Assembly: GCA_964602985.1 (NCBI GenBank)
Contig: CAZRTJ010000002.1
Location: 124,001 to 188,000 of the forward strand
From: CAYZJB01 sp964602985
GTDB taxonomy: Bacteria > CLD3 > SB21
Length of the DNA: 64,000 nt
Reading direction: 5' to 3'
A program made the position numbers and the translations under genes. This document shows positions 8,920-18,782 of this stretch, piece by piece (position 1 is the stretch's first letter; every line of letters begins with the position of its first letter). A model generated the notes under the pieces. That model worked only from the letters and a program-made list of their open reading frames with translations. It had not been told where the DNA came from and did not search any database.

Positions 8920-10005
8920 ATGAAGTTCCTTTTTTTTCTGCTCACGATCGTTGGAGCGATTGCCGCGCAGGACGATGCCGATCAATCGCGACAGAACGCG
9001 ATCACGAAGGCGATTCGCAAGGCCGCCCCTGCCGTTGTGGGCATCAACGTCGTGTCGATTAAGGAGTACACGTATTCGAACCCGTTCTTCAACGATCAGT
9101 TCTTTAGTCAGTTCTTCCCCCGACAACGGTACTATGACAAGGTGAAGGGACTGGGATCCGGGTTCATCATCTCGGACGATGGCTTCGTTCTGACGAATGA
9201 ACATGTCGTTCAGGGAGCGGTCGAAATTATCGTGACGATGACGGACGGCGTAAAATATCCGGCGCAAATCGTCGGCATGGATCGCTCCAGCGATATCGCG
9301 TTGCTCAAAATCAAGGCGGAGAAGCGGCTTCCCTATTTGCAGTTTGGCGATTCGGATGACCTGATCATCGGAGAGTGGTCGATCGCCCTGGGAAATCCGT
9401 TTGGTCTGTTTGACATCAGCAACAAACCGATCGTGACCGTCGGAGTGATTAGCGCGGTAAATCAGGATTTCGGATTTGTCGAAGGCAATCACGTGTACCA
9501 GGGCATGATCCAGACAGACGCAGCGATCAACGGCGGGAACAGCGGCGGACCGCTGGTCAACGCCCTCGGCGAGGTGATCGGGATCAACACGTTCATCTAC
9601 AGCGGCAGTTCCAGTTCGAAGACGAACATCGGAATCGGCTTTGCGATTCCGATTAATCGCGTCGGACGAATCCTGACGGATCTGAAGGAAAAAGGCGCGG
9701 TCGATCGGACATTTACGATGGGATTCAAATACCAGCAAATCGATCGCATGATCGCCCAGTATCTCAAGATGTCCGAGCCACGCGGAATCGTGGTTTCCGA
9801 AGTCACACGCGGTGGACCGGCCGACCAAGCCGGTCTGAAGGTGGGAGATGTGGTGCTCGAGATCAACAGCCGCAAAGTGAACAACGAATACGACTTTCAG
9901 AAAATCGTTCTGGGTGATGACTTGCGGGTGGGCGATATTGTCGATATGGAAATCAACCGCGACGGCAAAGCCTTCAAGGTGAAACTCAAGCTTTCCCGGG
10001 GCTGA
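8920..10005 (+). CDS. HtrA/DegP-type serine protease with one PDZ domain
   Basis: Periplasmic quality-control protease, 361 residues. An N-terminal signal peptide (MKFLFFLLTIVGAIAAQ) is followed by a trypsin-like domain with the triad His95 (LTNEHVVQ), Asp125 (SSDIALLKI) and Ser208 (NGGNSGGPLVN). A single PDZ domain occupies about 260-355 (GGPADQAGLKVGDVVLEIN), so it is DegS-like in architecture rather than two-PDZ DegP. It ends 3 bp from the stop of a convergent gene with no obvious terminator between. A role in folding stress of the many secreted proteins nearby is plausible but inferred. Confidence 0.93.
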   Translation: MKFLFFLLTIVGAIAAQDDADQSRQNAITKAIRKAAPAVVGINVVSIKEYTYSNPFFNDQFFSQFFPRQRYYDKVKGLGSGFIISDDGFVLTNEHVVQGAVEIIVTMTDGVKYPAQIVGMDRSSDIALLKIKAEKRLPYLQFGDSDDLIIGEWSIALGNPFGLFDISNKPIVTVGVISAVNQDFGFVEGNHVYQGMIQTDAAINGGNSGGPLVNALGEVIGINTFIYSGSSSSKTNIGIGFAIPINRVGRILTDLKEKGAVDRTFTMGFKYQQIDRMIAQYLKMSEPRGIVVSEVTRGGPADQAGLKVGDVVLEINSRKVNNEYDFQKIVLGDDLRVGDIVDMEINRDGKAFKVKLKLSRG

Positions 10006-10008
10006 ACC

Positions 10009-13000
10009 TCACAGCTTGCGACCGACGACGACCGTCGCTTTTGCAGATTTGTGGAAGTCGTCCTGCTCGGAAATGGCCTCCACGTAGAGAACATAAATGC
10101 CCATTCGCGCCCACTGACCGTTCTTGGTCTTTCCATCCCACGTGATTTCCCGATGCGCGCCGGAAGGCGAATTATTCAGTAACGTTTGGATGAGCCGACC
10201 CTGATGATCGTAGACACGAACCGTGAGCCGCGAGAGGGGGACGGGGATGTCGATACGAATTTGCGTGACCTCGTTACGATCAACCAGGAATGGATTGGGT
10301 GAGGCCTGAATTTTGATTTTGCTAACCGTACGGTCGCTAAAGACAGAATTAGTCCGGCCGGGGGTTCCCCCCTCCACAAAAACACAAGAGCTCCAATTCG
10401 CGCGCATGGAGCCGTCCCCGGATGGCGACAGTTTTTCCAATGCAATTCCTTCGCCGCCTCCCCACGAAGGGAGGTAGGCGACGCTGTCAATGGCTTTGCC
10501 GGTCGGGTCGCGCAAAACCAGTGTAGTTCCTTCATTTGAGAGCGCGGACAGACCTCCCGGAGGTTTGAGCAGGGTTGAAGCATCCATTGCAAACCGGGAA
10601 GGCAGGGACGTGGCATTGCTGATGACCGCAAACCCCTTCGGGGCAATGGTTCGCGAGGCACGGGCCAAAATGTTCTTGTCGTCTCCAACGAAGACGCTCC
10701 AACTCAGGATGTCAACGGCGGAGTCCCCGGGATTGTAAATCTCGATGTACTCAGGTTCTCCGGAGAGCGGGCTATACATGATTTCGTTGATGATGATGGC
10801 GCTTCCGGGAAACGGGATGGCGTCGAGCAGGCTATTTCGCCGGCCAGGCGTCATACCGCGATTGCCGACAGACGAATTCCAATTTCCTGCCTCCGTTCCG
10901 GGCACATCGGGAGAGGTCCTTTCCAAACTCACACCGCCTCCTCCCCCCCACGTCGAGGAGTACGTGAGGCTGTCGACAGTCAGGCCAACGGCGTCCCGCA
11001 AGATCGCTCCGTCCGTGTCGTTGTTGAAAGCGGGCATCGACGAAATGAGGATCATGACCGAGTCGGGAATTCCGAGTTTCAACGGGGCCGTCGCACTCCC
11101 CGACAACACACGGTACCCACCGACAGGCAGCCAGTGATCCATCGTCAGTAGGATCTTGCTTGTCGACGCATCGCCGATGGTCCAGTCCTTCAAGTTCACG
11201 GCAGAGACCGATCGATTAACAATCTCGACAAACTCTACCTGTGACGTGTCGGGGTCGTACAGTATTTCATTGATGACGACGCTTTGCGCGGCGATGCCGG
11301 AACGTACAAGCAGAACTGCCGTATTGTTTTCGGGCCGGTCTTCCGGCGTCACATCCACATGCGCGATAAACGAAATACCGGACAGAGTCGTCATGACGGA
11401 TTGAAAAGGGACCGTCGCCGAATCCCCCGGCAATAAAGACACCACACTGGCGGAGTCCACGATTTCTGTACCATCAGCGATTGAGTCGCGATTGGCATCA
11501 TTGAATAATCTGAGAAATCCCGCCGTGGAGCCATTGAGACCGATGTTACGGACGGTGACTGTGAGCTGAAACGACTGCTGGAAAATTGGAAATTCCGGAA
11601 TCGTCGCAATTTTCGTGATGGCTACATCAAACGGAACCGGAGAAACGGAATTGACCATGCCCGGTGTGGCGCCCATCGCGGACAGGGAGGACGACCAGTT
11701 TGCAGGATCTGTCGACGAGCCGGAAGACGAGCGTCGTTCGAGCGAGACATCCGTGCCGCCTCCCCAATCGTCAGTATACAGGAGACTGTCTGAAACCAAA
11801 CCGAGACTGTCGAATATCCCGATGATATCTCCGGAGTTGTTCAGCGAAGGAAAAGACGAAAAGAAGAGGCGGGATCCGGTGAACGAAGGATAGCGGGCGA
11901 AGAACGCCACGGAGTCTTTGCCGACGACGATCAACTCGCCCGGCGCCAGTGTCAGCGAACTTGTCGTGAGAGTCCTTTTTGATGCAAATCCCGTCTGGTC
12001 TGCATTGCCGTCTGCCAACTGCCATTTCCTCAGATCGATCGTGTCTGTTGATGCATTCAGCAACTCAATCCACTCGGTTCCGCCGCTGAGAGGACTGACC
12101 ATCATTTCGTCGATGATGATGGAACCCGGAGCCACTCCCACCAACAGACGATCTCCGCGGAGATTGTTGTTGGATTGTTCGTCGGAGCTCGGCAGGACAG
12201 ACCCGGGTGAAATGTCCGCAAAGTACCGCATGCTCCCTGCGGCCCCCGAGGACACGGAAATAGACAAGGTGGTCGAATCTCCAGCGGCGAGAATCGAACC
12301 CAGGGAGACCGAATCGATCACTTCGGCTGGCTCCGCGATGGAATCCTCGTTGGCGTCGCGGTAGAACCTCACGATCGCTCCGGTGATGGCGGACTGGCCA
12401 GCGTTGACTACGACGGCATGAATCTGAACCGTCGATCCGGCGGCCGGCACGCTCGGCACAAAGCGGAGCGGGCGTTGTGAAATCGATAAATCGTATTGCG
12501 GAACCGTCGTCACCGAGTCGATCCGCTGATTGTTAGCGGCGATCGTGTCCCCGTCGGGCAAAACATTTTGAAGTCGGACAATCATGTGGTGCGTTCCCAG
12601 CGACAGGATCGGCGTCGATTTCTGCACGGACACAGAGTCCAGCCGCGCGAGAGGCGTACTCACGTCTGCTGAATCAAACACCTCGGGCGGGTCTGCCACC
12701 GAATTTCGATTGCTGTCCATATAGAAAAAAACGCGAAACGAATCAGCGTATCGAATCCCGATATTCTTGATGACGGCCGTTACCTGTGTGGAAGTTCCGC
12801 TCGGTGGTGCGATCGGATTGAACGCCAGCGATTGTACAGACAAATCCAGCGACGGCGGCGCGCCGGGGGTCCCGTTCACGAAATAGCTGTTCGTCCAATT
12901 CGAAGAAGAATTGTCAGATGTGCTGAGGATCTTCTCATCAGAAAACCCAGGTGAATTACCAAGCGAATAGCGGTAGACAGAGAGCGTGTCTCGAGGAGAG

Positions 13001-13398
13001 GTCTTGATGAACATGACCACCTCTGACGAGGAATTATTGAATCCGCCGCTTCCAAATGTGGTTCCCGAGATCGCTACGACCCGCGCTGTGTCCGGGATGA
13101 GGGAGGCATATGCGTTCGCATAATCCGGATCAAGAATGACCGCGTACTGGCCCGGGTACAGCAGGGTTCCCTCTCCGAAACTGATGACCTTGTCCGAATC
13201 GTTGCCGCCGGCGCTATCCGAGATGATCCAGTTCGAAATATCGTACGTTTGTGTCTTACTGAAATTATAGATTTCCACATACTCATCTGTGTTTTCGCTG
13301 CCGATCGGATCAAACATCACTTCCGTGATCGTCACGCTGTCTTGTTGCGCGCGCAGAGAGGTGGCGAGGATCGTGAGTACTACGAAGAGACGAGCCAT
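10009..13398 (-). CDS. large secreted protein: four LTD and three CARDB-like domains, FlgD-like C-terminus
   Basis: 1,129 residues with a signal peptide (MARLFVVLTILATSLRAQ). Four lamin-tail domains show the pattern ITEVMFDP...EYVEIYN, IDEMMVSP...EWIELLN, INEILYDP...EFVEIVN and INEIMYSP...EYIEIYN. Three CARDB-like Ig modules (for example FYRDANEDSIAEPAEVIDS) lie between them. The C-terminus is a FlgD-type Ig module (LTVRVYDHQGRLIQTL, then EITWDGKTKNGQWARMGIYV) of the kind found at ends of FCB secreted proteins and often linked to surface sorting. Probably an extracellular structural or nuclease-associated protein, but no catalytic domain was seen. Its start lies 1 bp after the stop of the upstream gene, so the two are an operon. 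Confidence 0.85.
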   Translation of the reverse strand: MARLFVVLTILATSLRAQQDSVTITEVMFDPIGSENTDEYVEIYNFSKTQTYDISNWIISDSAGGNDSDKVISFGEGTLLYPGQYAVILDPDYANAYASLIPDTARVVAISGTTFGSGGFNNSSSEVVMFIKTSPRDTLSVYRYSLGNSPGFSDEKILSTSDNSSSNWTNSYFVNGTPGAPPSLDLSVQSLAFNPIAPPSGTSTQVTAVIKNIGIRYADSFRVFFYMDSNRNSVADPPEVFDSADVSTPLARLDSVSVQKSTPILSLGTHHMIVRLQNVLPDGDTIAANNQRIDSVTTVPQYDLSISQRPLRFVPSVPAAGSTVQIHAVVVNAGQSAITGAIVRFYRDANEDSIAEPAEVIDSVSLGSILAAGDSTTLSISVSSGAAGSMRYFADISPGSVLPSSDEQSNNNLRGDRLLVGVAPGSIIIDEMMVSPLSGGTEWIELLNASTDTIDLRKWQLADGNADQTGFASKRTLTTSSLTLAPGELIVVGKDSVAFFARYPSFTGSRLFFSSFPSLNNSGDIIGIFDSLGLVSDSLLYTDDWGGGTDVSLERRSSSGSSTDPANWSSSLSAMGATPGMVNSVSPVPFDVAITKIATIPEFPIFQQSFQLTVTVRNIGLNGSTAGFLRLFNDANRDSIADGTEIVDSASVVSLLPGDSATVPFQSVMTTLSGISFIAHVDVTPEDRPENNTAVLLVRSGIAAQSVVINEILYDPDTSQVEFVEIVNRSVSAVNLKDWTIGDASTSKILLTMDHWLPVGGYRVLSGSATAPLKLGIPDSVMILISSMPAFNNDTDGAILRDAVGLTVDSLTYSSTWGGGGGVSLERTSPDVPGTEAGNWNSSVGNRGMTPGRRNSLLDAIPFPGSAIIINEIMYSPLSGEPEYIEIYNPGDSAVDILSWSVFVGDDKNILARASRTIAPKGFAVISNATSLPSRFAMDASTLLKPPGGLSALSNEGTTLVLRDPTGKAIDSVAYLPSWGGGEGIALEKLSPSGDGSMRANWSSCVFVEGGTPGRTNSVFSDRTVSKIKIQASPNPFLVDRNEVTQIRIDIPVPLSRLTVRVYDHQGRLIQTLLNNSPSGAHREITWDGKTKNGQWARMGIYVLYVEAISEQDDFHKSAKATVVVGRKL

Positions 13399-13399
13399 G

Positions 13400-15142
13400 T
13401 TAATTCAGCTTCGAAAAATGTCCGTCCTTGAATTGCAGGATATGAATGGCATCGTTGGCGCGACGTTGGGAAGACAGACGAATTGTGTTGTGAATGCCTT
13501 TCCACTCGATGCCCTTACACAATCGATCGTACATCGCGTCCGACGTGCGCGCGCCCTGGCGGACAAGTTCAGCGATCATGCAGCCGAGATCATATCCGTA
13601 GGCAGCTTCCTGTCCCGGTTCGCGCCCATACGCGAGCTTGAATGCGGCTTGAAATTTCTGCGTGTTGGCATTGACCTCCAGATGGTATTCCGAGGCCACG
13701 ATGGCTCCCTTGATGTAGGCCTGGTGTAAACGCAGTTCGGAGATATTATACCAGCTGTCCTCACCCAAAGGTCGGGCCTGAATGTTGTAAAAGGCCATCT
13801 GAGGGGCGATGTACTTGATGTTCTCCGTGTACACAGGCAGAAAGATTCCGTCGAGAAGCAGGGCGGGTTCATTGTTCTTCTTGTTGTCTGGATCAACCGG
13901 ATAATACCGCTGGTACAACGAGTCGAGTTCCCGCAACGAGAGTTTTCGGGTACGGTCTCCATGTATCTTGTCCAGGAGTCCTCGTTTGCGGATTTGCGTA
14001 AACTGCGTTCGGAAATCGACAGCATTGTCATAAAACCGTTCGGAGGCCACGATCCGTCCGCCTAGCCGTTCCACGATTTCCGCAAATCGCGACGCCGTGC
14101 GGTCGCCCCACTCGTCGGATGGAGCCAGGATGGCAAACGATTTCATCCCGAGGTTGTTGACGGCAAACTCCGCCAGTCTTTCCGTCCGATCGACGAGGGG
14201 GATGTTGGCTTGAAACACATAACTTCCGATATCCGTCAGACCGGGTTGTGTGGCGGTTGCGGAAACAATCGGAATGCGCGCATGCTGGGCGATCGATGCG
14301 GCCGCGGCCATCATGTTACTTTCATTCGGCCCGATGATCAGCGACACGTCGTCGGCTTCGCCGGCCTCCTGGGTCTTGCGAATGCTGGTCACGATATCCG
14401 ATTGGTCGTCGAAAGTGATGAGTTCAATGGCGAGCCCAGCGCGCTCGTTGTATTGGCGAATGGCCAGCATGAGTCCGTCCAGAACCTCTCTGCCGAGCGC
14501 TTTCATGGATCCTGACAGCGAGGTGATTACCACGATCTTGACGGTCGCATCGTCCGCCATCTGGGACTGCAATTCACGAATTCGTTTTGCCTGTGCCTTG
14601 CCTGGATTCCCAATGGATGCGAGAACCGTCCTGGCTTCGGAGGACCGTCCGTGGAGCAAGAGCCGGCGGGCGACGGCGATGCGCAGGTCGGCGTCGGTCA
14701 CATTCCGGCTGATCGCCAGCAGATGCGGGTAGGGAATTCCTGTGTCCAGGAAGCTCCACAGTCGAGACACGGATTCCTCGCGGACGTTCTTTTGCTTTCC
14801 AAAATCTCGTATCCACAAAAGGTCGGTCACACAGCTGTCGTAGTGTGCGAGGGCAAAATAGGCCTGTGCCCGCAGGAGCCTGGCCGTCTCATCAAACCGA
14901 CTCCCCTGATACGCGGTTAGTAATCGGGTCGTCTGTGCTATGGACGACCTGTACTGACCCTTATCGAGCGCAATTTGGGCTCGCAGACTGATCGCGGCCG
15001 TCAGCGTTTTGTCCTCCTGCACCTGCTCAAGCAGTGACCCGGCCTGGTCCAGATGGCCTTTCCGGTATTCATTCAATGCCTGGTCAAATTGAGGCCACGC
15101 CGATCCGGCGGCGCACAAGAGAACGAGAGAAAAACGTACCAT
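13400..15142 (-). CDS. periplasmic-binding (type 1) domain protein with N-terminal TPR-like helices
   Basis: 580 residues: a signal peptide (MVRFSLVLLCAAGSAWPQ), a helical TPR-like region at about 20-190 (QFDQALNEYRKGHLDQAGSL, then DKGQYRSSIAQTTRLLTAYQ), and a Leu/Ile/Val-binding-type domain from about 205 (TVKIVVITSLSGSMKALGRE, SLIIGPNESNMMAAAASIA). The helices-plus-binding-fold arrangement resembles LpoA-type penicillin-binding-protein activators as much as amino-acid ABC receptors. No ABC permease or ATPase genes are nearby, which favours a non-transport role. It is the first gene of a two-gene operon with the LTD protein. Confidence 0.8.
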   Translation of the reverse strand: MVRFSLVLLCAAGSAWPQFDQALNEYRKGHLDQAGSLLEQVQEDKTLTAAISLRAQIALDKGQYRSSIAQTTRLLTAYQGSRFDETARLLRAQAYFALAHYDSCVTDLLWIRDFGKQKNVREESVSRLWSFLDTGIPYPHLLAISRNVTDADLRIAVARRLLLHGRSSEARTVLASIGNPGKAQAKRIRELQSQMADDATVKIVVITSLSGSMKALGREVLDGLMLAIRQYNERAGLAIELITFDDQSDIVTSIRKTQEAGEADDVSLIIGPNESNMMAAAASIAQHARIPIVSATATQPGLTDIGSYVFQANIPLVDRTERLAEFAVNNLGMKSFAILAPSDEWGDRTASRFAEIVERLGGRIVASERFYDNAVDFRTQFTQIRKRGLLDKIHGDRTRKLSLRELDSLYQRYYPVDPDNKKNNEPALLLDGIFLPVYTENIKYIAPQMAFYNIQARPLGEDSWYNISELRLHQAYIKGAIVASEYHLEVNANTQKFQAAFKLAYGREPGQEAAYGYDLGCMIAELVRQGARTSDAMYDRLCKGIEWKGIHNTIRLSSQRRANDAIHILQFKDGHFSKLN

Positions 15143-15310
15143 GGAAGTTATCAGACTGCTGTGTGTCGGTGAAATATATTGGAGGACAAAGTCGAATCAA
15201 ACAAAATAAAGGCCGAAAAATTCGTTTGACAATTAGGCTGGATTCTATAACTTAGGCCCCCATATGACTTTGAATCAATTATTTGAATAACAATAGGTTA
15301 AGGAGAGTTC

Positions 15311-15565
15311 ATGCCCAGTCATAAGTCAGCCGAAGAGCGCGTGCGCCGAAACGAGCGGGACCAAAAGAAGAATCGTCTGTACTCCAACAAAATGAAGGAT
15401 GCGGCGAAAGCTGTTTTGTCAGCCCCGGATAAAAAGACGGCGATGGCGAAATTGAAGGAATACAGCACACTTGCGGATAAGATGGTGTCCAAGGGTATTG
15501 TTCATCGCAATCAGTCGGCCAACCACAAGTCGCGCCTTGCCAAGAAAGTAAATGGAATGACGTAA
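15311..15565 (+). CDS. rpsT: 30S ribosomal protein S20
   Basis: Small, basic 16S rRNA-binding protein of the 30S subunit, 84 residues. The family N-terminus MPSHKSAEERVRRNERD and the C-terminal IVHRNQSANHKSRLAKKVN are clear. AAGGAGAG precedes the ATG. It is monocistronic, between a divergent gene and its own terminator, which lies inside the 3' end of the convergent murE. Confidence 0.96.
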   Translation: MPSHKSAEERVRRNERDQKKNRLYSNKMKDAAKAVLSAPDKKTAMAKLKEYSTLADKMVSKGIVHRNQSANHKSRLAKKVNGMT

Positions 15566-15567
15566 GC

Positions 15568-17076
15568 CTAGACGAATTCTACCCAAGGTCTGCCTTCTTG
15601 CAGACCTTTTTTTTTGACCAATTGCCTTCCGACACTGGCCGCTTCTTCCAACATCACCGTACGATCGAGGAAAGGAATTTTCTCGTGTCCGACATACTGA
15701 TACCGTTCGTGCCCCCGCCCGGCAATCACGAGGATGTCTCCGTCCCTCGCAATCTGGAAGCCTCTTCGTATCGCGTCCCGCCGGTCCTGGACGACTTCGT
15801 ACTGCCTCTTCACTAACTCTCCCGTGATATCCTGGATGATAGCCGCAGGCTCCTCGAAATGAATATCGTCGGTGGTCACGATCGTGTGATCGGCCAGTTG
15901 CGTTGCGATCCGGCCCATGAGGGGACGCTTGGTTCGGTCGCGTGATCCCGGACAGCCAAACATACAGATCAATTCCCGCGAACGCATCGATCTGGCGACG
16001 GTCAGCAGTTTGTCCAGCCCGTCCGGGGTGTGAGCGAAATCGATGATGACAAGAATTTTGCCGTCTGAGTAGCATTCGAATCGACCGTCGACGCCCGGGA
16101 ATGTTTCTGTGTTGAATTGACGCACGTCTACTTTGATGTGTTCCAGCGCCACGATCGCCGACAACTGATTGACTGCATTATACAATCCCGGCAGAAGCTG
16201 GCGCATGCGGTAACGTCCCTGCGGTGCGACCCATTCCGAAAGTTCCGAATGCGCAATCCAGTGGCAATCCGTTTCGCTTCCGGACAGACGACAAAGCGGC
16301 ACACCCGGAGTTTCTTCCGCCAGGCGTTTTCCAAAAGGATCCGCCACATTGACTATGGCCAACCCGTCTGGTTTGAGTCTGCTGAACAACGATCTCTTGG
16401 TTTGAAAATAGTCCTCCACGTTCTGATGCAGTTCCGCATGTTCGTGTGAGAGATTCGTAAAAATAGCCGCATCGAATCGCAGTCCCCAAACACGATCGAG
16501 TTTCAATGCGTGGGAGGACACTTCCATGACTACGTGTCGGATGGAAAGCCGTTTGGCGTCTGCCAGAAGCCGGTGAATCTCGAAGGAAGGCGGCGTCGTA
16601 TAGTCTGTCTCGATGTACTGATCGCCCAGGAACAGGCCCGTAGTACCGATAAAAAGACAGGGCAGGCCGACCGACATCAGACCGTGCCGGATGATCGTCG
16701 CAGTCGTCGTTTTCCCATTGGTTCCCGTGATTGCGATCAGTTGAAAGTCGTCGCAGTTGGTTTGATAGAAGCGATGTGCAAAAACAGCCATCAATCGCCG
16801 CAGGTTATCGGACTGGATGAAAAGGGTGTGGGGGAAATCCCGAATCATCATTTCTGTGGGCGGTTCCTGAAGGGCGACGGCAATCGCTCCGCCCTTCACG
16901 GCCGACGCGATGTAGCGGGTCCCATCGTCGTGGGATCCTGCCATCGCAAAGAACACGTTGCCCGGACGGATGGCGCGAGAATCGGAATGAAGACCTGTGA
17001 TTTCAATTTCGGGTGAAGCGTGGGAGGGAAAGCAGACACCGTCTGTGCCGAGAAGCTCCGACAACAGACGCTTCAT
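15568..17076 (-). CDS. murE: UDP-N-acetylmuramoyl-tripeptide synthetase
   Basis: Cytosolic Mur ligase that adds the third amino acid of the peptidoglycan stem peptide using ATP. 502 residues. The ATP loop TGTNGKTTT is at 117-125, and Lys227 in EDYFQTKRSLF aligns with the carbamylated lysine. The substrate-selecting motif that reads DNPR in meso-DAP enzymes is DDIH here (403-406, TTDDIHFEEP), so third-residue specificity cannot be assumed; a DapL-like gene elsewhere in the window argues for DAP availability. The ATG overlaps the following chemoreceptor stop codon. It stands apart from any mur/fts cluster. Confidence 0.88.
   Translation of the reverse strand: MKRLLSELLGTDGVCFPSHASPEIEITGLHSDSRAIRPGNVFFAMAGSHDDGTRYIASAVKGGAIAVALQEPPTEMMIRDFPHTLFIQSDNLRRLMAVFAHRFYQTNCDDFQLIAITGTNGKTTTATIIRHGLMSVGLPCLFIGTTGLFLGDQYIETDYTTPPSFEIHRLLADAKRLSIRHVVMEVSSHALKLDRVWGLRFDAAIFTNLSHEHAELHQNVEDYFQTKRSLFSRLKPDGLAIVNVADPFGKRLAEETPGVPLCRLSGSETDCHWIAHSELSEWVAPQGRYRMRQLLPGLYNAVNQLSAIVALEHIKVDVRQFNTETFPGVDGRFECYSDGKILVIIDFAHTPDGLDKLLTVARSMRSRELICMFGCPGSRDRTKRPLMGRIATQLADHTIVTTDDIHFEEPAAIIQDITGELVKRQYEVVQDRRDAIRRGFQIARDGDILVIAGRGHERYQYVGHEKIPFLDRTVMLEEAASVGRQLVKKKGLQEGRPWVEFV
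15585..15615 (+). terminator. rpsT terminator, embedded in the murE 3' end
   Basis: AAGGTCTGC / GCAGACCTT stem with a CTTCTT loop, followed by nine T. On the opposite strand the T-run encodes the Lys-Lys-Lys near the MurE C-terminus. Confidence 0.85.
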
Positions 17077-18755
17077 GAAAGAAATCCGTCGGAGTCCGGT
17101 GGCACGCGGTATTGTGAAAGCACGTCCTCCATGCCGGCGGAGAATTTCTTCAGTGTCTGAGCATACTCCCGATAGCGACTGCTGGTATCTCTCAGCGCCT
17201 GGATCGCCTGGGTGATGTTTTGGAAGGAGGATGAAATCTGTTCGTTGGACACGCGCTGATGCTGGATGCTGACGTAGATATCCCGTGCCGCCTCGGCGGA
17301 TCGCTTGGCCCAGGAGGAAATGTCCTGAAGAAGTTGGTGAGTCTTCTGCGCGGAAGCAAATGCGGTTTCGGTCTGGTCTGTCGTGTCCACGGAACTGGCC
17401 ACGAGCCGCTGCGTGGCGTCGTGAATGCCCTCGATGAGTCGACGCGTCTTCAGTACGGCTTGGGCGACACGGTCGGACAATTCACGAACTTCATTGGCCA
17501 CGATCTTGAATCGCAGGCCGTGCTCTCCCGCCGAACTGGCTTCTATGGTAGCGTTGAGCGAGATCAGATGGGTGTCCTCGGAGATGGAGGTGATTAATGC
17601 CAAGACCTGCTCGATTTCCCGCATTGTTTCGCTGAGCTGGATAATGTCGGAGACCGCCTGCTGGTTTTTTTCACGCACTTGACTCAACTGTCTGAGGGAA
17701 ACTGTCATGTGCTGCAGGCCCTGGTCGGAACGTTTTTCGGTGTCGTCCGCCAAACCGACCACGGCGCTGGCGCGTTCCGCGATCGTCTGTGAGGATTCCA
17801 GGAGCGACTGCAACGTGCCCGACGTTTCGTTGGCGCTGGCAGATTGACGGGTGATGGTTTCGTTTTGTTCCGCAGAAAAATCGGCGATGAGTTTGGAAGC
17901 GGCCGTCATTTCTGAACTGTGATGCTGCAATCTGGAGATGTGTTTCCGGAATCGGTCGAACATGGCGAGCAGACGGTACAGGAGCGGACCCGCCTCGGAG
18001 GCGCGTGCCGGTATCTCGCCTTGCTCCGCCTGCCGGATGAGCCGCATCGCACTCTGGCGACGTTTCCAGTCCCGGTAAAACGAATCCGTCACAATCCCAA
18101 ACCACAGAACCTGAACGAGGATGAAAAACTCCAGTTGAAGTTTCATGGCCCTCGGATTCGAGATGTCCATCAGCGCGTAATACGTGACCATCAGAATCAG
18201 ATTGCTCAGAAAATAGTTCACGACAAACCAAATGGGTGAAACAGACGGAAGCGTCGGCAGCGAGTTAATCCTTGCGGCGGCGTCGTAATACGCCTCTTCG
18301 ATCCGAGTCCATGCGGACGACCAAATCATCGCACAGACGGACGAAAACGAGAGGAGGATGAGTCCGGGAACCGATGATCCCTCCGTCATCATGCCGACTA
18401 CGGAAGGAATGGCTATAAGTAAAAGGAAGAATGACACGTGGACCCCATAGCGGTAAGGTGCGATGCGGGATAGAACGGGAGCCCGGCGCTCCAAAAAGTC
18501 CGATTTCCAGGAACGGGTCATACTCAGCACACCGATCCACCATCCCACCGCACAGCCCACCTGCCAAAGAAGCAACTCATTCGTGAGTGCACGGAAGGAA
18601 TCAGGAAAGGTATGACGAGACAGTTGGAGTCCGACAAATGCCGACACGGGCAACAGAATCCGCATGAGCCAATGTCCCGCAAGGAAAAGCGGATGGGATC
18701 GACGATGGAGTCTGAGAAAGGATGAAGTTAGGAAATTCATGTGTGACGTTGTCAC
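17073..18755 (-). CDS. methyl-accepting chemotaxis-type receptor with six N-terminal TM helices
   Basis: 560 residues. Six predicted membrane helices lie in roughly 20-230, with no sizeable periplasmic ligand domain. A cytoplasmic coiled-coil signalling hairpin follows, with the tip HLISLNATIEASSAGEHGLR. Canonical receptors read [20 protein letters not shown] there, so the CheA/CheW-contacting tip is divergent. Neither che nor flagellar genes are in the window. The gene is upstream of murE on the same strand and its TGA overlaps the murE ATG by 4 bp. It may sense membrane or cytoplasmic state; the output partner is unknown. Confidence 0.8.
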   Translation of the reverse strand: MTTSHMNFLTSSFLRLHRRSHPLFLAGHWLMRILLPVSAFVGLQLSRHTFPDSFRALTNELLLWQVGCAVGWWIGVLSMTRSWKSDFLERRAPVLSRIAPYRYGVHVSFFLLLIAIPSVVGMMTEGSSVPGLILLSFSSVCAMIWSSAWTRIEEAYYDAAARINSLPTLPSVSPIWFVVNYFLSNLILMVTYYALMDISNPRAMKLQLEFFILVQVLWFGIVTDSFYRDWKRRQSAMRLIRQAEQGEIPARASEAGPLLYRLLAMFDRFRKHISRLQHHSSEMTAASKLIADFSAEQNETITRQSASANETSGTLQSLLESSQTIAERASAVVGLADDTEKRSDQGLQHMTVSLRQLSQVREKNQQAVSDIIQLSETMREIEQVLALITSISEDTHLISLNATIEASSAGEHGLRFKIVANEVRELSDRVAQAVLKTRRLIEGIHDATQRLVASSVDTTDQTETAFASAQKTHQLLQDISSWAKRSAEAARDIYVSIQHQRVSNEQISSSFQNITQAIQALRDTSSRYREYAQTLKKFSAGMEDVLSQYRVPPDSDGFLS

Positions 18756-18782
18756 ACAAAGTATCGAATCGACCTCAGATTA

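Noticed and set aside
15226..15251. TTGACA ... TATAAC as the rpsT promoter
   Set aside because: Boxes match well but the spacer is only 14 bp; no better-spaced pair was found, so the promoter is left uncalled.
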